Assembly (NCBI GenBank): GCA_014529385.2
Contig: JABFUD020000271.1
Location: forward strand, 1 to 56,660
Source of the DNA: Adiantum capillus-veneris
Taxonomy: Eukaryota > Streptophyta > Polypodiopsida > Polypodiales > Pteridaceae
Direction of reading: 5' to 3'
Length of the DNA: 56,660 bases
Below the pieces are notes generated by a model. The model was not told the DNA's origin, made no database searches, and worked only from the letters and a program-made list of their open reading frames with translations. Positions within the stretch are counted from its first letter, which is position 1, and the number at the start of each line of letters is the position of its first letter. Below, piece by piece: positions 33,016 to 43,354 of the stretch. Both the position numbers and the translations under genes were made by a program.

Positions 33016-34171
33016 AGACTTTATACGCGTATAAAGTCTATGTAAACAGATGGTGGTGATTTTGAATGTGTGCATAGCCCTTGGCTGGTAGGTCACATGT
33101 ATAGGCCTGGATTCCAATTTGGATGTCATTTGAACAAGTTTTGACCCTTTTTCTGATTTCAGGCTTTTTGTTGAATGACAATCATTAAGAGGATTTCTAA
33201 GGATGAAACTTGGTGGGAATTTCTCTGAGATAGGAGCAAAGGCTTGGGATAAGTGAAGCTTGAGATTGGATGTAAAAATTTGGCCTGAGAGACATTATAC
33301 GCGTATAAAGTCTAAGTTGGAAAATTTCATCTAATTTGATACCATGGATAGACTTTGGCTAGGCTTACACTCCCTTTGCACCAAAACCTGATTTGGGTTA
33401 GACATCAGCTGCTTTAAACCATGAATTTGAGATCTAGTGTGTTGACCCTTGTGATTGGGGTTTGAGTGGTCATGAGGCTACTGGATGTGGTAGAACTTGG
33501 GTTCTGAGCTATAACAGTTGTGTTACAACCCTGAAATGTGAAAAATGTTAACAACTCCTTCAATTTTGCCTCTGTAGTCTTCATACGCCTATAAAGTCTA
33601 GATGGTCAAAATGAGGCTGAACTTGATCTGTGAGGTCCCCATGGCATGGTTAGCCCTTTGATCATTCAAAATTTGACTTTTGAGGTTTGTCACTGAGGCA
33701 AGGGTTCAACATGTGGTTTTGGCATTCTTTTTTTCACTCTTTTTGATCCCACTAGTCATAAACTTGTTCAAATTGGTCCAAATTGGATATTTGGCATGTA
33801 TTCATGATATTGGATAAGATGAAAACAAAAAATGATGAGTTTGACCTCCAGAAGAAGATGAAGTCATTATACGCGTATAAAGACTACATCTGGATTTTTT
33901 TAACTGTTTTCAATGTATTTTGCTGCTGATGTATTGTATAGTGCCTGGATCAAGTTTGGTTGGATTTGGAGCAAGTTTGTTAGTGTTTCGGTTATAGTTT
34001 GAGTTTAGGCCTAAACCTTGCGTTTTTTTGGCATTAGATGCTCCAACTAGCTCCAAACCCAGTCAAACTTGGTAGGTCCTATGCTTAGAGTATGTACTAT
34101 GGCAATATGAATCAGTTTGTGATGAACTCCTTGTGAAATTGGCAGTGAGTCTTTATACGCGTATAAAGGCT
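33016..34171. repeat. Five 24-bp palindromes at 286-bp spacing (half-site AGACTTTATACG)
   Basis: Sites: 33016-33039 (perfect), 33290-33313 (one mismatch), 33576-33599 (degenerate), 33862-33885 and 34148-34171 (near perfect). Start-to-start distances are 274, 286, 286 and 286. All centre on TACGCGTA or a close variant. The spacers show no clear similarity to one another. They lie just upstream of the element D ORF, as the A1 palindromes lie upstream of A1 gag. Confidence 0.85.
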
Positions 34172-35919
34172 ACTGTTGCAAAAATGTGATTTTTTGAATC
34201 CTGACTTGCATGGTGATTGTGCCCTAAGCCCTAAATACTTGATTTCAACTTTAAAAGTCATTACTTGAGCATAGAAACTTCCCTTTGCCTTTTCAGTCCT
34301 CGAAGTTGTTGCTTGGTCCTTGAGCCATCTTCCCACCATTATTTCTGCTGAATATCAATTTCCTAGCTTTGGGAAGTGAGTAAGAACCTTTTCGTGTGGT
34401 TGTTGCCGCATTTGGGTTCTCCAACACCCCTTTTGGCAATTTGTCGCTCTTAAAGAGTCTTTTTGATTGGCGATGATAAATAGCCACTTTTTTGCACTTT
34501 TGGCCTTAAGCACAAATGGTTGGTGGTATGCCGATGCTGCTCGTGAAGTTTCGGGGCAATCGGTCGCTTCGTTTGCCCGTATGAACCAAATGACACTTTG
34601 AAAGCTCGAAGCCATTTTTTTGTGATCGTAATTTGGAGAAACTTCACAGGCCCTCATGCTATGCTAAAGGGTATCTCCTTGTGAAATTTCACTCCGTGAC
34701 AACTTTTTTCCGGATCGGGTTATAGGAGGCCTGAGAAATTAGGGTTTTTCCAGCTGACCTAATCTGGAATTCGGGGTCATAGACATGTTCTTCTACTCTA
34801 GGGTTAACCCCCTAACAAGTCTTGTAGCTATCAGGTTAGTGGTTGTCGAGTTATGGCTGCTTTTCTCTCTCTTCCCGCATTGCCCTACTGCTGTTTCTGA
34901 GAGTTTTTCGCGACAAAGTAAACAATGAACACCAAGAGTGCATGGTAGTGAGCTCACCTCTCATATCTGGCACTGTCTAGTATCCCATGCGCGTCGTAAA
35001 AAGCCGTCGAAGGTCGGAGCACTCTAGGTGGTTGGAGGTCTCCGTCAACTGTGAATAGTAGAAATGAGCTTTAAATGGAGTGAAAATTTCTTATATTGGG
35101 GGTCCGTGGACCACTCTTGATGAAATTTGACATGTGCTCCCATCTTCTCGCAAAATGCGGTTTAGACTCGAAAAGTTCCTGTTTTGGACTCTGTTTGCCC
35201 AGTTTCCGAGAAATTTGACGTTTCTATCAAAATCAGGCCAAAACACGCTTCCGGCTACATCCTCATAATTGCACCTCCATCGTAACATAGGTTGGCCTAT
35301 AGTTGCTGATCATCCCCATATTTTTTGTTTTTCATTACGACCATATTTTACCTGTTTTTTGTATTTTTGAAGTTTTTTCTATCGATAATTAGTAAAATTA
35401 AAAGGAAAATAGAAAAATGAACCCCATAAATTCCAAAAAATCACAATAACTCAAAAAAAACACCGCAAAACACTATGTACACTCACATGCAATTTTTATG
35501 GCCGGATTTCTTCGTTTTCCTAATATTTTTCCTGAAAAATAGCTACTTTTACATATATACACACACCTAAAGGCCTAATTTGGCATTTGGCCTCATATAT
35601 CTGTAGATTTCCTGCTGTATAAGGGCATATGTACTTGGGTTAGTCTAGAAAATTCCGCAATCAAACCAAAACCCTTCAAAATAGTCGAAAAACATGCCCT
35701 TTTTTGCTCTTTTCACATTCATTGGGTCCGCATTGAGAATGCCTCCCCAACTAATCGGAGTCCTCCTGGATGATAAGGTATCGCCTTGGGGTATGTGCAA
35801 TGCATCGGTGAAAAAGTATGTGCTAATGCGCGGCCGTGTAATGTAGCCCTACCTGATGCATACTCAGTCAATGCATGGAAAAATTAATGCAGTGCTAGAG
35901 AAGGGAATAAGCAAGTTGC
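34172..35919. other. Non-coding tract between the D palindromes and A2
   Basis: No gene, LTR boundary or primer site was recognised. AT-rich from about 35290 to 35600. It may be more of the D leader, the 3' untranslated part of A2, or both; the join cannot be placed by eye. Confidence 0.4.
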
Positions 35920-36690
35920 TTATTGGCATTCCTCGTCGAGGTTTCCTGTTTTCTTTGCAAGTAACAGCTGTAGCTCTACTGCTCTCTGTTGTCTTTTTTG
36001 CAAAAGGCAATTGCTTTGCCGGACACTATTGATATAGCCGTAGCTGTTTCTATGGAGAGGATTGGCTTGGCCGGAATGGCTATGAGCCGTATTGCCTTTG
36101 CTTTCCATTGGTATTTTGTTTTTGCTGGTTTTTGTAGATGGTTTGGTACTTCCTTGGTTGCCACTGGTTTGTTGTTGATTGGCATCCACATAAGTCGGTT
36201 TTCCTTTTTCAAATATAGTTGTTTGCCTTTCGATGTTGCTTGTACTGAAGGGAGTTTCTTTTGCTTTTGTTTTGGTATCCAAATGCGAGTGACATTTGGG
36301 TTATGGCTGAGCATTTTCTTTGGGATCCATATCTGTTTTATGCCCTTGGTTTTTGGTTGAACCATCTGCTTCATTGGAATTCTTTAGTTGCATTGTTGTT
36401 TGTCTGCCATGTCATTTCCATCCTTCCGCATCCATACTTGCTTCTGTTGTTTTGGTAACCTAGAACTTTGCATTGCGGCCAGTGACTTTGTATGTCTGTA
36501 ATTAGGATGGTTGGCCTTTACCTGATTGTTGGTCTCGGGTATCATGTTGTTCTTTGGTGGTATTTTTGCTTTTGGCTCTTTTTCCAGTGAGTGCATGGCT
36601 TGCAGCTGATTATTCTGGTATTGCTGAGCAAAGGCTATCACCTATTGTTCATGTGCATGCTGAATTTTGACTGCCTTTGCATTCCAATCT
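35920..36690 (-). pseudogene. A2 post-integrase tail with W-x-P-K repeats
   Basis: Minus-strand frames 36384-36641, 35976-36374 and 35920-36282. The tail is Lys/Gln/Asn-rich and contains Q-I-W-I-P-K-K (36311-36337), R-I-W-I-P-K-Q (36263-36288), L-M-W-M-P-I-N (36171-36201) and weaker relatives Q-V-W-M-R-K (36417-36440) and Y-Q-W-K-A-K. Element E has four W-[VI]-P-K units after its protease. The function is unknown; the repeated Trp with adjacent Lys suggests a binding module, which is inference. Confidence 0.6.
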
Positions 36691-37319
36691 ATCTACACAT
36701 TGTACTCTTTTTTCCACGGTTGTCCCAACATCATTGGGTGTTGTGTGCTTTCATCCTCCACCACATAGAATTTGTATGGGTAAATAGATTGATGTATCTA
36801 TACATGAAATATAGTCGATCCCAATGTTTTCAACGGGTGTGATGTACTACTTTGCAGCACTTGAGGAGTAGGATGAAGTTGACTTGTGGATTTGAGCTGT
36901 TGGTATAATCCATAAGAGATCAAAGTTGCTTGAGCTCCAGAATCAAGCAATGCTATTGATTTAACTTGATTGTTGCCCACTTTGACCGCAATTATTGGCT
37001 CCACTGTGTCTTCATCTAACTTCGTCAGTCGAATGGAATTGATCCGCAATGGTGCTCCACTTTGTTGTTGTTGTTGCAGAAGTCGTCGTTTTGCAATGCG
37101 TTCTTTTGCTTCTGCTTGAGCTTCCTCTCGTACTCGTTGTTTTTCCTTCATTCATTGTTTTCCTTGATGAATTTGTTGGAGCATCTCCTGTGTGAGTGGT
37201 AGATGATATTTCTTCAGTCGACATCCACTAATCCATTTTGACATTTCTTCACCTGCTAATGTAGCAAGCTTGGCAGCTCCACTTTGTGATAGATCACTAA
37301 TTAGAAATGGTCCCATCCC
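36691..37319 (-). pseudogene. A2 second retropepsin, after integrase
   Basis: Minus-strand reading: a basic Glu/Arg/Gln-rich helix with a Gln run (near 37065), then V-E-P-I-I-A-V-K-V-G-N-N-Q-V, A-L-L-D-S-G-A-Q-A-T-L-I-S (catalytic D-S-G at 36936-36944), and, past a stop near 36797, F-Y-V-V-E-D-E and M-M-L-G-Q-P-W (36714-36740), the second retropepsin signature, followed by a D-W dipeptide. Both hallmarks at the correct distance make the domain call firm. It differs clearly from the first A protease (I-L-D-N-G, L-G-R-P-F). A1 has the same region at 1-416. Two stops break it here. Confidence 0.78.
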
Positions 37320-38401
37320 TCACTTTTTAAGTTTCTTGGCATGTTGCTTCAAAGTATAAACAAGTACGTAATCACCTGTTTTGAACTCTTTAGTGCGCAC
37401 ATGTTTGCCAAAGAATTCTTTTTGTCTTCTCTTTTTAGCATAGATTGAAGCTACAACTCTCAAGCGTAGTTCATCTAGCTTTTCAAGATCATCTATTCTT
37501 GAAGAGAGCTCATGCCCTGTCCATTCTAAGCGTTTTTCTACTCGTAGAGTTGGAATTAAAAACTCTATGGGTAGTATAGCATTTAGGCCAAACAACATGT
37601 TGTACGGTGTTGTTCTTATCGATGTTTTGTAAGCTACCCTGTATGTCCATAGTGTTGAGTGTAGCTGCTGATCCCAATCTGTTCTTGATTCTGACACTAT
37701 TTTAGTGAGAACCGTGCATAGTGTTTTATTTGTGGCCTAAGCTTGTCCATTGGCATGTGGATGGTATGGAGAAGAATTCCTATGTATGACCATGAATTCC
37801 TCTAGCAGATATTCAATGACTTCATTAAGAAAATGTGTTCCACGATCACTGACAATTTCTATTGGCAACCTATATCATACGAAAACATTCTCATACAAAA
37901 ATTGTGCAGTGGTGCGTGCATCTTCTTTTTGAGTTGCCTTGGCTTCGACCCATTTTGTGAGATAGTCTGTAGCCACAATGATATATTGGGTATGGGTGCG
38001 ATATGCATGGGGTGAGATAGGTCCCACAAAATCAATGCCCCATTTTGCAAATGCTCTTGCTCCCATCATTGGTTGTAGTGGAATCTCATCTCTTTTTATT
38101 GGCACCTTGGTGCGCTGAAACAGGCGTCACAATGCTTTACAAACTCTTCAGCATCCATGTGCAATGTAGGCCACCATATACCTGCGGTTAAGACAATTTT
38201 TGCCGTCTTATCGCCCGAAAAATGGCCTCCACTTATTCCGCTATGTGCGTGTTCTAGAATCAGCAGGTATTCGCTTTCACTTGCACAGATTCTAAGTTGA
38301 TTGTCCTTTCCTCGCTTATAGAGTTGGTTCCCAATGAACTGAAAGTCACAAGCTTCCTACTCTATAGCTTTTTTCCGTGCTCTTGTGATGTTCTCAGGGA
38401 A
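37320..38401 (-). pseudogene. A2 integrase, broken
   Basis: The core 37875-38105 includes I-D-F-V-G-P and D-Y-L-T-K-W; the C-terminal part 37320-37697 includes W-T-Y-R-V-A-Y-K-T and G-D-Y-V-L-V-Y. The catalytic Glu codon of the DDE triad (A1: Q-A-E-A-T-N-K) is a TAG here (37737-37739). The upstream end is cut at 38401 by element F, and the first zinc-binding copy is lost in the 388-bp gap. Inactive. Confidence 0.85.
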
Positions 38402-39944
38402 TGTCATAAAATCTAATATCTAACCAACCCAAATGATTTTCTCATATTAAATTGATCACTTAATGTGGGAGAATGAACGGGAACAAGTGTTAAGATATAG
38501 ATATGTGCTTATAGATCTATCTCAACACGGGGCCAATGGTAAAGGGGCCCAAATGAGAGATGGTCTATCAAAGAGCAAGGCTAACCAATGGAGCATAAGA
38601 CCTTAGGGTTAGCTTCATTGAAGACCTCCAATAATGTGTGCAAAAGTCCTTTGACCTTAGGTAAGCTAGGTCTGAGCTTGAGGTGGGAACCCGGCCCAAA
38701 CTCGAGGTGCTTGTCGTGCTTGAGGTGCTTGAGGTACTTGACCTACTGCATGATTAAGGTGCTTGAGGTGCTTTGACATGCTTGCCTTAGATGCTTGTGG
38801 GAACACCCCTAGTCCAAGTGCTTAGTCATGCTTGATGACTAAGGTGCTTGAGCACCAAAGGTAAAAAAGATCTATACAAAGAGGGGGGCGAGCCCTTTTC
38901 TTAGGGGCTAGAGAGAGAACACACATACACACTCTCAAGGAAATCCCAAGCTTAAAGAGGCAACAGGGACACATGTCAAGCCCCTACCCATGTTACCTCC
39001 ATGAGGTGCTTGAACTCTATTGGCTAGGATTAAAAGGGGTCCAATGATAATTTACAACAATTATCTAATTGTTTTTGCATTTATCAAGTCCTCTCTCTCA
39101 AAGAAGAAAGGGGGACACTTGTCCCAAGACTACACCTATTGCTAGAAATGACTCAAGCTTGTGATTGGCTAGGCTTAGCATGAGCCAATGAGCTTCAATG
39201 ATGATCTAGAAGAGGGGGTCGACCTAGCAAGGAGGGGGGTTGCTTAGGGGGTATACTTACCCACACACACTCACAAACACTCTCATTGTGTGCTATGCAA
39301 AGTGCAAGAGCTCCCTCTCCTTATCCAAGCAAGTAGAGGTTGAGATCCTACACCAACACTCTTGGATATGGAGTGCAAATCCAACCAAGAGCCATGCTTC
39401 AATGCTCAAGCTTGCCATCTCCTTATTCTTCATTACTATGCTATTATGTATGCTAGCAACAAGAGTTATGATAAGTGAGGAACTAATTCTTTCTCCTACG
39501 AAATGTTTCTTCTTCCTCTTCCCTACCCTCATTCCCTGCTAGCTCTCTCCCCCTATGGTCTTGAGACTGAGGCTTGGGATAGTTAAAGCTTTCTTCAAGT
39601 TTATGTTATGTTGGTGATGCATGAAGCTTTCCATCTTCATTGCATCACCTAGGTCACAAGGAACACAAAGATTGTATTGTAACAAGTCTCTCTTAATGGG
39701 AGAAATCATAATACAAATGCCTATTGGAGGGGGGACCGGCTCCACATAAATCCGGCCCTCAACTGTTGTCATGTTCTCTAAATTCTCTCTCTTGCAAAAG
39801 TATTGTTCATGCCAAGTTAACTAATTGCTATGATTATGTTGCTATCTTCAACTATGTTTACCCGCTATGCTCACAAAGTCATTTCTCAAAAGTACTTTCA
39901 TTAATTTCCGCTACTCTCAAGTTAAATAGGCCAATTTCATTACA
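38402..39944 (+). repeat. Element F 5' LTR (about 1543 bp)
   Basis: Starts TGTCATAA at the break in A2 and ends CATTACA, next to the primer site. Its 3' half recurs inverted at 27612-28411. Near 38690-38860 it contains many copies of GGTGCTTGA and close variants. The left boundary is placed where A2 similarity stops. Confidence 0.8.
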
Positions 39945-39945
39945 T

Positions 39946-39957
39946 TGGTATCAGAGC
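39946..39957 (+). other. Element F primer binding site (initiator Met tRNA)
   Basis: TGGTATCAGAGC, the standard plant initiator-methionine tRNA primer site, starting two bases after the LTR end. Confidence 0.93.
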
Positions 39958-40359
39958 ATTTGGTTTCTCTTTTCTTGCTTAAGAAGAGAGGTCCTTAAGT
40001 AGCCTATAAATGGTTGATGTTGTTAATTATATTAGGGTAAGTGGAACTGGGATCTATTATCGGTTTTGTTGAGCCCACTATGTGAGGGATGGTGCACACC
40101 TCGGGAGCTTTGGACTTAATAATGGAGTCTTTTTAGACTTGCCTACGGCTTTACCATTATTGAGCCATAAGAAGTCCGAAAGGAGGTAGCCCTTGGCAAC
40201 TCTACTATGTTAGACCTACTCCTCTACTCTCTATAGTTAACCACTTCGAGCCGTGGGTGTAGATACTTAAGAGCCAATTTTCAAAGGCTAAGAGGAGTGG
40301 CAACTAAGGTTTTGAATTGCCAAAGCATACACTAAATACATACATAAATTTTGTTAACA

Positions 40360-41812
40360 TGGCTGACAATAATCAAGAGAGTAGAATGAACATTGATAGC
40401 TTTGATTTTGCACATGAAGGTGCTAATGATGATGCTCCCATGTTTGTGAATTATCTCACTCACTAGGTTGCAGCAAGCTACGGGCAACCCTGCTTTGCAA
40501 GCCGAAGTTACTGAACAACTTAGTCCTTGTAGAATTTCCCTTCCTCTCCAAGAGGATAGAGAGCTTAGGAGGACTCTTGAAGAGACCCCCAAAAGAAGAC
40601 TCTCTCCCATTCGAGAGGAAGAATCCAAAGAGCAAGAAAGCAATGAAAGTTTAAGTTCCTCTGAAGATGTGGCTCCACGAAGACGGCGGTCTAGACGATC
40701 GCCCACTCCTCCCAAGAGGAAAAGATCAACACATAGTCCTTCTCCTCATCACTCTGAAAGGCAAGAGAGGAAACAAAGGAAGAAAAAGGCTAGGAAGAGG
40801 TCACCCTCTTCTCCTTCTTCTTCAGCTTCCTCCTCTTCTGATGAAAGTTTTGGTTATTCTCCTAGAGAATACAAGAGGGGAGGACATCACAAATCATTTC
40901 TTGCATGACGAAGGTCACAAAAGATAAAGAAGTTCAAGGAGGGAGGAAAGAGTATCTCTTTTCTCACCTATGATGGCACCTTCGATGCTACCGACAAAGT
41001 GTTGGCCTTCATCCAGCAATTTGATGCGGTCTTTGGAGATGAGGGCTTCACAGAGTCCTCTAAGCTACGCCATGTAGCTATGCACTTCCAAAAATCAGCT
41101 CGTCAATGGTGGGCTAGCCTTCGTGGAAATGGTGAAGCCCCAAAGACATGGAAAACTCTACGAGTTTCCATCATGAAGTAGTTCCTTGCAAGCGATGCAA
41201 AGGACAAAGTGCTTACCGAATGGCGCAGCTTGAAGCTCCTCTCCCATGAGTCTATCCACAAATATGTAGACAAGTTTTGGTATTTACATCTCAAGGCTAC
41301 TGTCTTTCAAAAGATAGACTTTGCCGAGCAAAGGCAGCAATGCTGTGCGGGATTACCTGAAGAGATGGCCGAATACATCAACTCTCAACGGCTTGGTACT
41401 ATTAGCAAAGTAATCCATCACACCATGGTTGCTTCACGCATCAATTTCCATCAAGGGGCTAGACGTAATGTCAAGCCCATGGAAAAAAAAGACAAAAATG
41501 ATGCAAAGGGGAAAACCAATGTTTAAAATACTTCCCAAGTCAATTCCAACAACAACAAAAATCGGTCCAAGGAGAAGGGAGTTTACAAAGGTAAAAAAAA
41601 GCTCTCTCCTGAAGAGCTTGAAGCTTTTCGCAAGGACCATAAGTAATTCAAGTGTGGGGAGCAAGGACATGGCTATCGTTCTTGCCCCAAGAAGAATACT
41701 CGCAATGAGACTCCTAGGGCTTCCACCATCGAAGCTCCAAAAGAGGATGCTCATTGCAAAGGATCATCACTTTCCTATGCTTGGGGAAAGGTAAGAGAGC
41801 ATGATGCCTTCA
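40360..41812 (+). pseudogene. Element F gag with an Arg/Ser-rich N-terminal region
   Basis: Starts M-A-D-N-N-Q-E-S at 40360. Frame 40468-40908 is rich in Arg, Ser and Lys (R-R-R-R-S-R-R-S-P-T-P-P-K-R-K-R, then a Ser run), like an RS domain. The capsid part follows (40919-41526: D-G-T-F-D-A-T-D-K-V and A-R-Q-W-W-A-S-L), then a knuckle near 41645 (F-K-C-G-E-Q-G-H...C) whose first Cys position is a TAA. Stops and shifts at about 40464, 40906, 41179 and 41524. The capsid pattern matches gypsy gag proteins. Confidence 0.75.
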
Positions 41813-41814
41813 TC

Positions 41815-42059
41815 TTGTTTAAACCTGGCTCTACTCTTAACTTCATATTAATGGAGTTGGCCACCAAATTGGGCATTCAAGCTTTTGAGATGGGAGATAT
41901 AGTACTGGCTAATGCAGCTTTCAAGGGACAACAAGCCTCCATTACTCCCTTGATTGGGAAGTTGAGGCTTCATGTCCAAAGCTATGTCGACAAGGAAGAC
42001 TTCTTCATCTCTCCTCTCCAACATGAGGATGTTATCCTAGGGGCACCATGGTTTGATCG
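41815..42059 (+). pseudogene. Element F retropepsin, truncated, catalytic Asp lost
   Basis: Reads K-P-G-S-T-L-N-F-I where D-S-G-S-T-x-N-F-I is usual, so the catalytic Asp is absent, then continues to D-V-I-L-G-A-P-W-F, the second retropepsin signature. It ends at the join with A2. Could not be active even before truncation unless the change is recent. Confidence 0.75.
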
Positions 42060-43330
42060 CTAACAATTTCCTGAGACCATTTGGGTACCATTTCAATATT
42101 GAAAAGATAAGCATCTGGTATGTCATTATCTACTCCTTCAGGAGCTTTCTCGCTGTGTATCCTTGAAAGATGATCTCCTCGTAGATGGGTTTTACCCTTT
42201 TTGACCACCAATGTGAAGTCAAACTCTAGCAATATAATAAACCAGCGTACAATTCTCCCTGTATTGCATGGTTTATTTACCAGATACAAAAGAGCTTGAT
42301 GATCTGTGAAGAACACAAATTTTTTTGTGAGCAAATAATGCCGAAATTTCTTTACATCATAAATCATTCCTAACCCTTCCCGCTCGGTGGTTGTGTAGTT
42401 CTTTTCCGCACTGTTTAGCTGTCGGCTCGCATAGCAAATTGGAAAATCCATTGTTCCATCTCCAGGTTGAGCCAGAATACTTCCAATGGAATATGCAGAA
42501 GCATCAATGTGAACATGGAATATCTTTTTCCAATCTGGTGCCTTCAGTACAAGTGCTGATATAAGGTTTTCCTTCAGCTTTTGGAATGAAGTTTCACACT
42601 CCTTGGTCCAATCAAAATTGACTAGCAAACGATACAGAGGTTGTGCGATAACCGCATACATGTATATGAATCTTCGATAATATCCGCAGTGTCCCATGAA
42701 GGATTGCACTTGTTTCGCATTAGTAGGCCTGGGTAGGTCTACAATGACTTTGACTTTGTCTAGGTCAGTTGTTATGCCATTTCTTGAGACAATGTGTCCT
42801 AAGATGCGGCCTTGCTTAACCATGAATACACACTTTTCTGGGTTAAGACAGATTCGATATGTCCTGTATTTTTCAAAGACCTTTTGCGAATGGTCGATAT
42901 GTTTCTCTCGTAGAAGAGAGTGTACACAAAGATCATCCATGTAAATTTCTAAGAATATTCTTAGGTATTCCTTGAATACATGAGTCATTAATCTTTGGAA
43001 GGTAGCTAGGGCATTAGTTAAGCCAAAAGGCATAACTCGATACGCATAAATTCCCCATTTTGTGGCAAACACTGTTTTGTGTCGATATTTCCTTGCTATT
43101 GCCAGTTGGTTGTATGCTAAAAACCCATCCAGAAAGGAATAAGCTCGTTTCACGGCCACCTGCTCAAGTACATGTTCTGTGATTGGCAAGGGATAATTAT
43201 CCCTTATGGTGGCTGCATTTACCTTTTTGAGGTTTACACACACTCGCAGTTTTCCATTCTTTTTGGGAACTACCACAATGGGTGACACCCAATCTGTATG
43301 TTCGATTTCATAGATGAATTCATCTTCCAT
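42060..43330 (-). CDS. A2 reverse transcriptase-RNase H, open
   Basis: An uninterrupted minus-strand stretch of about 420 residues, the best-preserved pol part in the window. From the Met at 43330: V-V-V-P-K-K-N-G-K-L-R-V-C-V (RT fingers), F-L-D-G-F-L-A-Y-N-Q, V-M-P-F-G-L-T-N-A, the active site Y-M-D-D (residues 130-133), then the thumb and gypsy-type RNase H with H-I-D-A-S, T-E-R-E, F-T-D-H-Q-A and G-D-H-L-S-R. The usual Ser-Gly of F-x-D-G-F-S-G-Y is Leu-Ala here. It ends at the F junction (the last few codons are F sequence). A fragment of a polyprotein, without its own start, so not a working gene. Confidence 0.88.
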
Positions 43331-43354
43331 CAGTTTATCAATCTCTTCTTTGAT

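Larger units (their letters stand above)
28412..35919 (-). mobile_element. Element D, non-autonomous LTR retrotransposon (right end not found)
   Basis: A minus-strand element defined by its 3' LTR (28412-29335), a polypurine tract next to it, an unusual long ORF region (29408-32947) and a leader with regularly spaced palindromes (33016-34171). No protease, RT, RNase H or integrase signature was found. The expected 5' LTR to the right is missing or too diverged; the boundary with A2 near 35920 is approximate. Its LTR end resembles that of family A, suggesting kinship, and lack of pol suggests that it depended on another element. Confidence 0.65.
38402..42059 (+). mobile_element. Element F, Ty3/gypsy, truncated after protease
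   Basis: A complete 5' LTR (38402-39944), primer site, gag and protease, then an abrupt end at about 42059 where A2 resumes. RT, RNase H, integrase and the 3' LTR are missing. Because A2 also lacks about 388 bp at this point, a single deletion probably removed the 3' half of F and the adjoining A2 sequence. Several stops and shifts in gag. Confidence 0.8.

Noticed and set aside
33016-34171. CRISPR-like array (short repeats, regular spacing)
   Set aside because: Repeats are palindromes 286 bp apart with imperfect copies in a plant retroelement leader; spacers far too long and no cas genes.
29336-35919. Region D as part of A2 (an A element with an extra ORF after its second protease)
   Set aside because: The D LTR is far more diverged from the A1 LTR than A1 and A2 coding regions are from each other, and the D ORF has its own leader; not fully excluded because the join near 35920 cannot be placed.
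35976-36360. Plus-strand 123-codon hydrophobic frame resembling membrane helices
   Set aside because: Antisense of the Lys/Gln-rich A2 tail; complement of Lys and Gln codons gives Phe and Leu, so the hydrophobicity is an artefact.
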